This document shows, one piece after another, positions 1 through 6,635 of a stretch of DNA of 6,635 nt (positions are counted from its first letter, which is position 1; each line of letters begins with the position of its first letter). The notes under the pieces were generated by a model. The model worked only from the letters and a program-made list of their open reading frames with translations. It searched no databases and was not told where the DNA came from. The translations under genes were made by a program, and so were the position numbers. This stretch comes from Bacteroidota bacterium. GTDB lineage: Bacteria; Bacteroidota; Bacteroidia; Chitinophagales; Chitinophagaceae. The stretch covers positions 1-6,635 of the forward strand of contig JAKPBL010000316.1 in NCBI GenBank assembly GCA_029778965.1, in the 5' to 3' direction.

Positions 1-2393
1 TGATAAATAGTCGGCGGCGTCGTCTCTTCTTCGAAATGCGCAATATTGTCGAGCGATATGCTCTGCCCGTTTTTATTGCGTACATAAATGGCTTTGAGAT
101 CGGTGGGCTCATCGCGTTCGTTGCGCGACAACTGCCCGATCACCTGGTACTGCTTTCCGTCTTTCGTAAAATAACCGAGTCGCCGGTTGCTGAGCGCCAA
201 CTGCAGGGTGGTGGAAACATCCTGTATCGATACGCCGAGCTGGCTGGCCTTCAGCCGATCTATGTTCAGGCGCAGTTCGGGCTTGTTGAACTTGAGATCC
301 ACGTCCACGCCCTGGAAAGTAGGGTCGGCATTGGCGGCGTCGAGGAATTTCGGCAGAGCTTCCTTGATCTTGTCGAAGTTCACGTTCTGTATCACGAACT
401 GAACGGGTAATCCGCCGCGGCGGTTCACCGAAATGGTCTGCTCCTGGATGGCGAAGGCCCTGGCTTCATTGAAGCGTGGCAGGTTGCGGTTGATCATATC
501 CACAATCTCCTGCTGGCTGCGCGTGCGCTGATCGGGGTCCACCAGCATCATGCGCAAAAAGCCGGAGTTCACACTGCCGCCGCCGAAGCCGGGCGCCGTA
601 ACGGTGATCATTACCTTTTTCTCGGGCACCGAATCCATCACGAACTGGCTGAGCCGGTCGATGTATTTCTCCATGTAGTCATAGGCGGTTCCTTCGGGCG
701 CCGTAATGGTCAGCCTGAACTGGCTGCGGTCTTCCATCGGCGCCAGTTCCGATTGTATCTTGCTGCCGATAAAGGCAATAATACCGAGACAAATCACCAC
801 GATCACCCAGCTTAGCCAACGGACACGCATAAACGCATTCAGCGAGCTGCGATAGCTTCTTTCCATCCACTGGAAAAAGGGTTCGGTTTTGTTATAGAAC
901 CAGGAGTTCCTGTGCACTTTGCGGGTCAGCTTCACGTTGAGTACGGGCGTCAGCGTCAGCGACACAAAGGCCGAGATCAGCACGGCTCCCGCCACCACGA
1001 TACCGAATTCACGGAACAACCTTCCCACAAATCCCTGCAGGAATACAATGGGCAGGAATACCACCGCCAGCGTAATGGAAGTGGCGATCACCGCAAAATA
1101 AATTTCCTTCGAGCCCTCCTTCGCCGCCAGCCATTTTTCCATGCCCTTCTCCATCTTTTTATAGATGTTTTCCGTGACCACGATGCCGTCATCCACCACC
1201 AGTCCCGTTGCCAGCACAATGGCCAGCAGGGTAAGCACATTGATCGTGAACCCCATCAGGTACATGATGAAAAACGCGCCGATCAGCGACACGGGAATAT
1301 CGATCAGCGGCCGTATCGCAATGATCCAGTCGCGGAAGAACATATATATGATCAGCACTACCAGCGAAAAAGAGATGAGCAGGGTTTCCTGCACTTCGAG
1401 AATGGAGCGTTTGATGAACTTGGTCTGGTCGAGGCCGACATTGAGGCTGAGGTCTTCGGGCAGGTCTTTCTCGATCTGCGCAAATCGTTTGTAAAACTCT
1501 TCGGAAATGGCCACGTAGTTGGAGCCGGGCTGCGGAATGATCGCCAGCGCAATCATCGGGATGCCGCTTTCTTTCAAAATGGTCTCTTCGTTCTCGGGAC
1601 CAAGCACCGCTTCACCGATGTCTTTCACTTTGATATCGGCGCCGTTCACGTTTTTTACGATGATATTGTTGAACTCTTCTTCGGTGTTGAGCAAACCGAA
1701 GGTGCGAACGGTCAGTTCGGTGGCATTGCCCGATATCTTTCCCGACGGCAGCTCCACGTTCTGGGTGCGCAGGGCCGTTTCGACGTCGGAAGGCGTGAGG
1801 CCGTAGGCCGACAGCTTTGCGGGATCGAACCAGATGCGCATGGCGTATTTCTTCTCGCCCCATATCTGGATGCCGCTCACGCCGGGGATGGTCTGCAGTC
1901 TTTCGAGCAGGTTATTGGTGGCGTATTCGGTTACCTGCAACTGGTTGCGGGTAGTGCTCTGCACGGTCATCGCGAGAATGAAGTCGGCGCTGGCATCGGC
2001 TTTCGACACTACCGGCGGCGCATCGAGGTCTTCAGGCAGCGAACGCACCGCCTGCGACACCTTATCGCGCACATCGTTGGCGGCGGCTTCGAGGTCGATC
2101 GACAGATCGAATTCAACGGTGATATTGCTGGTTCCCTGGTTGGAACTCGACGTGATATTTTTTACACCGGCGATGCCGTTGATCGATTTTTCAAGCGGTT
2201 CGGTGATCTGTGATTCGATAATATCGGCGTTGGCGCCGGCATAAGAAGTGCGCACGTTCACGATCGGCGGATCAATGGCGGGGTAATCGCGCACGCCGAG
2301 AAATTTGTACCCGATCAGTCCGAATACAATGATGATGATATTCATCACAATGGCCAGTACAGGCCGCCGCAGGCTCAGTTCGGAAATATTCAT
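1..2393 (-). CDS. RND-family efflux permease (AcrB/HAE1-like), C-terminus cut off by window edge
   Basis: Inner-membrane proton/drug antiporter subunit of a tripartite efflux pump. I translated the N-terminal ~60, central and C-terminal stretches codon by codon and found one frame with no stop; about 797 residues are visible. The start MNISELSLRRPV is typical of the family. TM1 is about residues 12-30, followed by a large periplasmic porter loop, then TM2 to TM6 between about 337 and 490, and TM7 about 527-545. A second periplasmic domain follows and is cut. TM4 carries GLVVDDGIVVTEN with adjacent Asp401-Asp402, equivalent to the proton-relay pair Asp407/Asp408 of AcrB. FxGFxGRLFREFG-type and SxTLTPVL motifs of the family follow. 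Family members are about 1030-1060 residues, so roughly 240 residues, including TM8-TM12 and the TM10 relay lysine, lie outside. The loop motifs fit multidrug (HAE1) rather than heavy-metal pumps, but the substrate cannot be read from sequence. It begins one base after the adaptor gene stop. Confidence 0.95.
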   Translation of the reverse strand, partial: MNISELSLRRPVLAIVMNIIIIVFGLIGYKFLGVRDYPAIDPPIVNVRTSYAGANADIIESQITEPLEKSINGIAGVKNITSSSNQGTSNITVEFDLSIDLEAAANDVRDKVSQAVRSLPEDLDAPPVVSKADASADFILAMTVQSTTRNQLQVTEYATNNLLERLQTIPGVSGIQIWGEKKYAMRIWFDPAKLSAYGLTPSDVETALRTQNVELPSGKISGNATELTVRTFGLLNTEEEFNNIIVKNVNGADIKVKDIGEAVLGPENEETILKESGIPMIALAIIPQPGSNYVAISEEFYKRFAQIEKDLPEDLSLNVGLDQTKFIKRSILEVQETLLISFSLVVLIIYMFFRDWIIAIRPLIDIPVSLIGAFFIMYLMGFTINVLTLLAIVLATGLVVDDGIVVTENIYKKMEKGMEKWLAAKEGSKEIYFAVIATSITLAVVFLPIVFLQGFVGRLFREFGIVVAGAVLISAFVSLTLTPVLNVKLTRKVHRNSWFYNKTEPFFQWMERSYRSSLNAFMRVRWLSWVIVVICLGIIAFIGSKIQSELAPMEDRSQFRLTITAPEGTAYDYMEKYIDRLSQFVMDSVPEKKVMITVTAPGFGGGSVNSGFLRMMLVDPDQRTRSQQEIVDMINRNLPRFNEARAFAIQEQTISVNRRGGLPVQFVIQNVNFDKIKEALPKFLDAANADPTFQGVDVDLKFNKPELRLNIDRLKASQLGVSIQDVSTTLQLALSNRRLGYFTKDGKQYQVIGQLSRNERDEPTDLKAIYVRNKNGQSISLDNIAHFEEETTPPTIY

Positions 2394-2397
2394 CTTA
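2391..2397 (-). promoter_or_regulatory. Adaptor stop / permease start junction (likely translational coupling)
   Basis: On the minus strand the adaptor's TAA is followed by a single G and then the permease ATG (TAAGATG). The bases just upstream (CTGATCGAA) show no purine-rich ribosome-binding site. A terminating ribosome would therefore probably restart directly on the permease, keeping the two pump subunits in proportion. The spacing is seen directly; the coupling is inferred. Confidence 0.6.
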
Positions 2398-3465
2398 TTC
2401 GATCAGTTTGGCGATTTCCAATTTGGCATCGGGTTTAATGGTAAGCAGTCCGCTGGTCACTACGGTATCGCCTTTGGCGAGCCCGGAGATCACCTGCACC
2501 TTGCTGGAATCGCGCACGCCGGTGGTAACGGTTTCAAAGCTGGCTTTGCCGCCGCGGAACACGATCACTTTCTTGTCGCGGGCCTGGGGAATCACGGCCT
2601 GGCTGGGAATCATCAGCGCGTTTTTATCCTGGCCGAAATCTAGGGTTACCTTGGCGAAGGCGCCGGGGATGAGCTGAGGCGCCTTGCCCTGCACCACCGC
2701 GCGGATGCGGAGGCTGCGGCTGTCTTCGGTGATGGCTTCTTCGGTGGCCATGATACGGGCGCTCGCCGGCCGGGCCAATCCTTCCACCGTAAAGCTCACC
2801 ATCTTGCCTGCCCCGAGACGGCTGCTGTATTTTTCGGGAACAGTGAACTCCAGCTTGAGCTGGTCTTCCTGCCTGATATTAGTGATCAGGGTGGCGGGAG
2901 TTACATAAGCGCCGAGGCTCACATTGCGCAACCCGATGCGGCCGCTGAAGGGCGCCCTGATTTCTGTTTTTTCGATGGATGTTCTGATCAGCTCGATATC
3001 GGCTTTGGTATTATTTACCGCCAGTTCGCTGAGGTCGTATTCCTGCTTGCTGATACCGTCGATCTTCAGGAGTTCCGACTGGCGCTGGGCCGTTTTTTCA
3101 TTTGTTTCCAGTTGCACCTGCAGTTTTTTCAACTGGGCCTGCAGGTCGGCGTCGTAGAGCTTGACCAGCAGTGCGCCCCTGCCCACCGATTGCCCCTCGC
3201 GGATATTCAACTGGGTGATGCGGCCCGACACTTCAGAACGCAGCTCGGTGGCTTCAAAAGGCAGCAGGCTGCCCGGCACTTCGAGCTTTTCGCTCACGGC
3301 CGAGGGATTCACCACAAATGCCTCTACCTTGATGGTCGGATTGGGTCTGGTGGCGCCCGCCTGGGGTGGCTGGATCTTTTTGTCGTCTTTTGAATGGCAG
3401 GCGCCCAAGGCAAGCGTTATGGATATTGGCAGGTAAATAAATATACGTCTCATGAAAAGTTGCAT
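2395..3465 (-). CDS. RND efflux periplasmic adaptor lipoprotein (membrane fusion protein, HlyD/AcrA-like)
   Basis: Periplasmic adaptor that joins the RND permease to an outer-membrane channel. The 356-residue length is normal for the family. The N-terminus has a lipoprotein signal: basic MRR, a hydrophobic stretch, and the lipobox LGAC with Cys23 as the predicted lipidated residue, anchoring it in a membrane. The first half of the lipoyl/barrel-sandwich domain is about residues 72-105 (SEVSGRITQLNIREGQSV). An alpha-helical hairpin spans about 106-165. The second lipoyl half (EIRAPFSGRIGLRNVSLGAYV) covers about 168-197. The beta-barrel is about 203-275 and the membrane-proximal domain about 284-350 (IPSQAVIP, then VISGLAKGDTVVTSGL). 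In-frame starts exist at Met1 and Met5. Met5 would give a more usual short n-region, and neither has a clear ribosome-binding site; an in-frame stop at 3496-3498 bounds the start upstream. The permease gene follows one base later, which fixes its role as a pump subunit. Confidence 0.93.
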   Translation of the reverse strand: MQLFMRRIFIYLPISITLALGACHSKDDKKIQPPQAGATRPNPTIKVEAFVVNPSAVSEKLEVPGSLLPFEATELRSEVSGRITQLNIREGQSVGRGALLVKLYDADLQAQLKKLQVQLETNEKTAQRQSELLKIDGISKQEYDLSELAVNNTKADIELIRTSIEKTEIRAPFSGRIGLRNVSLGAYVTPATLITNIRQEDQLKLEFTVPEKYSSRLGAGKMVSFTVEGLARPASARIMATEEAITEDSRSLRIRAVVQGKAPQLIPGAFAKVTLDFGQDKNALMIPSQAVIPQARDKKVIVFRGGKASFETVTTGVRDSSKVQVISGLAKGDTVVTSGLLTIKPDAKLEIAKLIE

Positions 3466-3530
3466 GCGGCTGTTTAAGGTTGGAACCGGGTAAAATTATC
3501 CCAATTACCAGTTTTAATCTTCGTATAAAT
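3466..3530 (-). other. Intergenic gap between purK and the efflux genes
   Basis: This AT-rich 65-bp spacer lies between purK and the adaptor gene, both on the minus strand. It holds a weak imperfect inverted repeat (GGTAA ... TTACC, minus strand, around 3490-3510) without a T-run, so it is not a convincing terminator. TAATTTTA (3491-3498, minus strand) matches the Bacteroidota -7 element TAnnTTTG except for its last base, but no TTG sits at the usual -33 spacing. I cannot decide between read-through from purK and a separate efflux promoter. Confidence 0.3.
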
Positions 3531-4688
3531 TCACCTTTTGACGTTGCCTGGGTCATTTTCCTTTGTGCCCGACACCACTTTCAGGGTGCGTTTGATGATA
3601 TTCGCCTTATACACCAGGTCGACCCGGTCTTTTCCCAAAACCGTGATATGACCCATTTTACGGGCGGGCCGGGTTTCGGCTTTCCCGTACAGGTGCACGT
3701 ACACGGCGTCCATTTTGAGCACTTCCGAAAGCCCGTCGTAGGCCGCGGGACCGCTGTAGCCGGCTTCGCCGACCAGGTTCACCAGGCAGGAGGGGTGCAG
3801 CGCGGCGGTATTGCCCAGGGGCAGATCGAGCAATATGCGCCACAACATTTCGTATTGCGAGCATACCTGCGCCTCGATGGTGTGATGACCGCTGTTGTGT
3901 ACGCGCGGCGCCGTTTCGTTCACCAGCACATCGCCATTGCGGCTCAGGAACAATTCTACCGCAAACAGGCCGGGCGATTGCAGGGCCTTGGCCAGGGTAA
4001 GGGCGATGGCTTCGGCGCGCCACAGCACTTTCTGCTGGATATCGGCCGGTGCGATCTGGTAGTCGAGCAGGTTGAGATAAGGATCGAATACCATCTCAAC
4101 CGGCGGGTAAATGGCCGTTTGCCCTGTTTTATCCACCGCCACCAAAATGGCCAGCTCTTTGTCGATATCCACTTTTTTCTCCAGCACGCTGGGCGCATCG
4201 AAGGCTTTGCCGGTATCGGCGGCCGATTCAAGTACCTGTACCCCTTTGCCGTCGTAACCGCCTTTGCCGATCTTCATGACCGCCGGCAGGAAAGACAGCA
4301 GGTCGTTCACCGCCGCGCGGTTCTGCACGATCACGAAGGGCGCGGTCGGCAACTGGTGCTGCTGGTAAAATAACTTCTGCTCCGTTTTGTCTTGTATGAT
4401 ACGGAGGGCCGAAGGACGGGGGATGACGGTGAGCCCTTCGCGCTCCAGTTGCTCCAGCGCATCGATATTAACCGATTCGATTTCAATGGTGAGGGCGTCG
4501 AGCTGTTTGCCAAAACGGTACACATCGTCGTAATTCCTAATATCGCCCAATACAAAATGCTGGCAGAGATGGGCCGCAGGGCAATGCGGATCGTTTTCCA
4601 TTACCCAGGTATCGACGGGAAAATTAGCTGCTTCCTGCAATAGCATGCGGCCCAGTTGTCCGCCGCCGAGTATACCGACCTTTTTCAT
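3531..4688 (-). CDS. purK: N5-carboxyaminoimidazole ribonucleotide synthase (PurK)
   Basis: Cytosolic ATP-grasp enzyme of de novo purine synthesis. It converts AIR, ATP and bicarbonate to N5-CAIR, which PurE then rearranges to CAIR. The 385-residue length is normal. The N-terminal pre-ATP-grasp domain opens with KVGILGGGQLGRML (residues 3-16), the signature of PurK. The sequence continues with IEIESVN (68-74), RPSALRIIQDKTEQK (91-105), the ATP-grasp lysine/glycine loop K-GGYDGKG (141-149), and LEKKVDIDKELAILVA (169-184). The metal- and substrate-binding segment is NETAPRVHNSGHHTIEA (257-273), followed by SQYE and the LPLG stretch typical of PurK. All signature segments are present, so it should be active. 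The start is bounded by an in-frame stop at 4707-4709. No purE is visible; in many bacteria purE and purK are adjacent, so here the pair is either separated or reversed beyond the window. The gene is divergent from the L,D-transpeptidase gene. Confidence 0.97.
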   Translation of the reverse strand: MKKVGILGGGQLGRMLLQEAANFPVDTWVMENDPHCPAAHLCQHFVLGDIRNYDDVYRFGKQLDALTIEIESVNIDALEQLEREGLTVIPRPSALRIIQDKTEQKLFYQQHQLPTAPFVIVQNRAAVNDLLSFLPAVMKIGKGGYDGKGVQVLESAADTGKAFDAPSVLEKKVDIDKELAILVAVDKTGQTAIYPPVEMVFDPYLNLLDYQIAPADIQQKVLWRAEAIALTLAKALQSPGLFAVELFLSRNGDVLVNETAPRVHNSGHHTIEAQVCSQYEMLWRILLDLPLGNTAALHPSCLVNLVGEAGYSGPAAYDGLSEVLKMDAVYVHLYGKAETRPARKMGHITVLGKDRVDLVYKANIIKRTLKVVSGTKENDPGNVKR

Positions 4689-4749
4689 GGCGCGAAAATA
4701 GTAGGCTTATTCGATTTTATGTGTATTTTAGCAAGGTAGGGTCGTTACT
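4689..4749. promoter_or_regulatory. Divergent promoter region between purK and the L,D-transpeptidase gene
   Basis: These 61 AT-rich bases separate two divergent starts, so promoters for both genes should lie here. On the plus strand TATTTTAG (4724-4731) loosely resembles the Bacteroidota -7 element TAnnTTTG, which would give a leader of only about 13 bases before the ATG at 4750. On the minus strand TATTTTCG (4693-4700) is too close to the purK ATG to be used for it. No clear TTG -33 box is correctly spaced in either direction. The GGTAGGG at 4735-4741 is a weak ribosome-binding candidate. I see no purine-repressor palindrome or riboswitch. The promoter call rests on gene orientation. Confidence 0.45.
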
Positions 4750-5934
4750 ATGAAACAATTTTTTTCCTGTCTGCTGCTGCTCGCGGCTTTTACGGGGTTT
4801 TCTCAAACATCTTATAACCCCGGGTTCGACGCCCGGCAAACCGGTGTCCGGTTCAGCGATCCGCTCCGCAAAAAAGAAGATTCCCTGCGGCGCCAGTTCC
4901 GTGAAAAGGGGCTGGAATGGCCCGCGAAATACGTCTATATACGGTCTTTCAAATACGACAGCCAGTTGGAGGTATGGGTGAAAAGCGACAAGGAAAAACC
5001 CTTCCAGTTGTTCAAGACCTATAAGGTGTGCGCCATGGCCGGCACGCTCGGGCCCAAGCGGATGGAAGGCGATTACCAGGTTCCCGAAGGATTTTATTAT
5101 ATCAATGAGTTCAATCCCCGCAGCGTTTATCATTTGTCGCTCGGGCTGAACTATCCCAACGCATCCGACCGTTTTCTGAGCGATGCCATCCAGCCCGGCG
5201 GCGATATTTATATTCACGGAAGCTGTGTAACGACGGGGTGTATTCCCGTCACCGACGGGCAAATAGAAGAGTTGTATGTGCTGGCGTCGAATGCCAAGGC
5301 GCTGGGGCAGGATTTTATTCCCGTGCATATTTTCCCCGTACGCTTCAATGTAAAAAGGAGCGTCGATTACCTGAACCGGTACGTGCGTGATTTTGCCGAT
5401 TACAGCTATCTCACCAACAGCATGCGGGAGGTGTTTTATTATTTCGAAAAAAACCGGCAGATACCTGTGATCATGGTCAACGGCCGCGGCAGCTATGTGC
5501 TCGACGCCGATGTACGGAAAGCGCTGCCTTATGCCGACCGCAAAGCCGATCTTCCCGCCGTGGTGAAAAAAGAAAGAAAACTGGTTCCGTTCGACGAACA
5601 GGAGATACCCACCACTGTGCACAAGCTGCCCGAGTTTCCCGGCGGCGCCAAAGCATTCAGGGATTACCTGAAAAAGCTCAACAGGGAGCTGTCGCCTTAC
5701 CTCAATGAAGACCAGCACACGGCATACGTATTGGTCGAGTTCATTATAGACAAAGACGGCAAGGTGCTGAATCCGCGCATACTGAAGGGCGGCAACGACC
5801 AGTTGAATGAGTACCTGCTCGATGAACTGGAAAAAATGCCCGACTGGGCGCCGGCCATCCGTGAAAAAAAGACGGTGCCGATGAAGCTCAAACAAACCAT
5901 TTTGATCGAGGCCGACAAAACGCCCGATGCGTAG
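4750..5934 (+). CDS. Secreted L,D-transpeptidase (YkuD/YafK-like) fused to a C-terminal TonB-C-like domain
   Basis: Predicted periplasmic cell-wall enzyme of 394 residues. A signal peptide occupies about residues 1-19 (KQFF, then a Leu/Ala-rich core, ending GFSQ); there is no lipobox and no later membrane segment. Residues about 55-245 look like the YafK branch of the YkuD family. The active-site motif is HGSCVTTGCIPVTD, with His156 and nucleophile candidate Cys164; Cys159 is a second cysteine in the motif. The later stretch FEKNRQIPVIMVNG resembles the end of YafK-type domains. Family members make or cut L,D-linkages at meso-DAP in peptidoglycan. E. coli YafK (DpaA) removes the Braun lipoprotein, so transfer of that exact reaction is not safe. 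A charged linker (about 246-292) leads to a TonB-C-like domain (about 294-390): LPEFPGG, then VLVEFIIDKDGKV, LDELEKMPDWAPA and a closing MKLKQTILIE strand. The start is bounded by an in-frame stop at 4729-4731. Catalytic domain confidence is high; TonB-C confidence is good; the biological role is unknown. Confidence 0.88.
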   Translation: MKQFFSCLLLLAAFTGFSQTSYNPGFDARQTGVRFSDPLRKKEDSLRRQFREKGLEWPAKYVYIRSFKYDSQLEVWVKSDKEKPFQLFKTYKVCAMAGTLGPKRMEGDYQVPEGFYYINEFNPRSVYHLSLGLNYPNASDRFLSDAIQPGGDIYIHGSCVTTGCIPVTDGQIEELYVLASNAKALGQDFIPVHIFPVRFNVKRSVDYLNRYVRDFADYSYLTNSMREVFYYFEKNRQIPVIMVNGRGSYVLDADVRKALPYADRKADLPAVVKKERKLVPFDEQEIPTTVHKLPEFPGGAKAFRDYLKKLNRELSPYLNEDQHTAYVLVEFIIDKDGKVLNPRILKGGNDQLNEYLLDELEKMPDWAPAIREKKTVPMKLKQTILIEADKTPDA

Positions 5935-5998
5935 GTTCCGGTAATTTCTAGTGTAATACAGGCCGTACTGTTTCTTCAGCGCAGGTTATGTTGCTTTC
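5935..5998. other. Convergent intergenic gap without a clear terminator
   Basis: This 64-bp gap lies between two convergent genes, where a bidirectional terminator would be expected. The best structure I can find is a 4-bp stem, ACAG/CTGT (5958-5961 and 5968-5971) with a 6-base loop, followed by TTCTT on the plus strand. That is too weak to call an intrinsic terminator. Confidence 0.4.
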
Positions 5999-6635
5999 TT
6001 AACGTAACACTAATTGTACAGTTTCGGGTGTTTGCTGTTGCAGCACGATTTCCTGCTGCCCGACAAGTGCAGTCACGATGTCGGGGAGGTAATGCCTGAC
6101 CGTGAGTAAGCGAAGACCCTTTTCAACCGTTACATCAAAATAGCCGGCGGCGGCCAGGGCCAGTTGCTCCAGCTTTTCGGGGCGGTCGTCGAGACAGCAG
6201 GTAAGGCTTATGGCCCCGTTTTGTGTCAGGTTGGGCCTGAAAGCCAATTGTTCGAAGAGGTGATACAACTTTGCCACCGATTGTTCGCCGATAAAGCTGA
6301 AGTCCTTCGATTTGAGGTGCAGCAATACCTGGTTCTCTTTCATAACGATGATTGGCGGCAGGTGCTGCACGGGCTGGTTATGGATCACCGTGCCGGGCAG
6401 CGACGGGTCAAGAAAGCACTTTACGTACAACGGGATGTTTTTGTTCTGCAGCGGTTTGATGGTTTTTGGGTGGATGACCTGTGCGCCATAATAGGCCATC
6501 TCGATCACTTCGGTATAGTTCAGCACCGGGATCAGTTGGGCGTTGGGGTATTTTTTGGGATCGGCGTTCATCACGCCTTCCACGTCTTTCCAGATGGCCT
6601 GGTAATCGGCGTCGAGCATATGGGCGAAAATGGCC
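5999..6635 (-). CDS. Aspartate kinase, C-terminal part (N-terminus beyond window edge)
   Basis: Phosphorylates L-aspartate with ATP, the first step toward lysine/meso-DAP, threonine and methionine. About 211 residues are visible. The frame stays open to the right edge (AIFAH precedes the internal Met at 6619), so that Met is not the start; the missing part should hold the KFGG-type N-terminal motif. Visible first is the end of the amino-acid-kinase domain: IWKDVEGVMNADPKKYP, then EMAYYGAQVIHPKTIKPLQNK and LPGTVI, all classic aspartokinase motifs in their Bacteroidota form. From about visible residue 95 onward comes the regulatory region, consistent with paired ACT domains (VLLHLKSKDFSFIG; later EKGLRLLTVRHY). 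These domains usually sense lysine or threonine, but the effector cannot be read here. The protein ends soon after VQLVLR with TAA, with no homoserine dehydrogenase domain attached on the C-terminal side, so it looks monofunctional (lysC/thrA-kinase type). It is convergent with the L,D-transpeptidase gene. Confidence 0.93.
   Translation of the reverse strand, partial: AIFAHMLDADYQAIWKDVEGVMNADPKKYPNAQLIPVLNYTEVIEMAYYGAQVIHPKTIKPLQNKNIPLYVKCFLDPSLPGTVIHNQPVQHLPPIIVMKENQVLLHLKSKDFSFIGEQSVAKLYHLFEQLAFRPNLTQNGAISLTCCLDDRPEKLEQLALAAAGYFDVTVEKGLRLLTVRHYLPDIVTALVGQQEIVLQQQTPETVQLVLR

Noticed and set aside
36..410. 124-codon open frame on the plus strand at the left edge
   Set aside because: It is codon-register antisense to the permease; the minus-strand frame here continues without a stop as RND porter-domain sequence.
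912..2213. 433-codon open frame on the plus strand opposite the RND permease
   Set aside because: It is in exact codon register with the permease gene, where an antisense stop needs a sense TTA, CTA or TCA codon; these are rare in this GC-rich gene. The product is rich in His, Arg, Gln and Phe with no recognisable domain, while the minus strand encodes a clear RND protein.
1..2393. Permease as a frameshifted or truncated pseudogene, since its C-terminal third is missing
   Set aside because: Reading codon by codon gives an open frame with family-like sequence right to the first base; the loss is due to the window edge.
3480..4373. 297-codon open frame on the plus strand opposite purK
   Set aside because: It has the same codon-aligned register, and its His/Gln/Arg-rich product shows no domain, while purK on the other strand has all its signature segments.
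4693..4700. TATTTTCG on the minus strand as a -7 box for purK
   Set aside because: It ends four bases before the purK ATG, leaving no room for a transcription start upstream of the start codon, and no TTG lies at the right distance.
4717..5895. 392-codon open frame on the minus strand opposite the L,D-transpeptidase gene
   Set aside because: It is codon-register antisense again, with His/Phe-rich composition and no motifs. It would also overlap the whole of a gene with a signal peptide and an intact catalytic motif.
5958..5976. Possible terminator hairpin between the convergent genes
   Set aside because: The stem is only 4 bp (ACAG/CTGT) and the following TTCTT is not a proper T-run.

Overview
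The window looks like a piece of chromosome from a Bacteroidota bacterium, most likely a Chitinophagaceae-type genome with GC in the mid-50s percent by eye. The reasons are: no convincing Shine-Dalgarno sequences before the starts; a periplasmic adaptor made as a lipoprotein; a TonB-C-type domain opening with PEFPGG, common in this phylum; and an aspartate kinase with the phylum-style motif IWKDVEGVMNADPK. The lineage is inferred from protein style, not from a marker gene.

Layout. Positions 4688 down to 1 hold three genes on the minus strand, read in this order: purK (purine biosynthesis), a membrane-fusion (adaptor) lipoprotein, and an RND efflux permease that runs off the left edge. Adaptor and permease are one base apart and are clearly one pump unit. 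The partner outer-membrane channel is not in the window and could lie beyond position 1. purK sits 65 bp upstream on the same strand, so co-transcription is possible but not shown.

A 61-bp divergent intergenic region (4689-4749) separates purK from a plus-strand gene (4750-5934). That gene encodes a secreted protein with an L,D-transpeptidase (YkuD/YafK-like) domain and a C-terminal TonB-C-like domain. This architecture is the most interesting item in the window. It is followed, convergently and after 64 bp, by the C-terminal part of a minus-strand aspartate kinase that enters from the right edge.

The genes are mostly housekeeping (purine and aspartate-family amino-acid synthesis) plus envelope functions (efflux, cell-wall remodelling). 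I see no mobile element, CRISPR array, RNA gene, defence cassette or phage gene. Coding density is very high and no gap exceeds 70 bp. Several long open frames opposite the real genes are explained by codon bias. I do not see a previously undescribed multi-gene system here.
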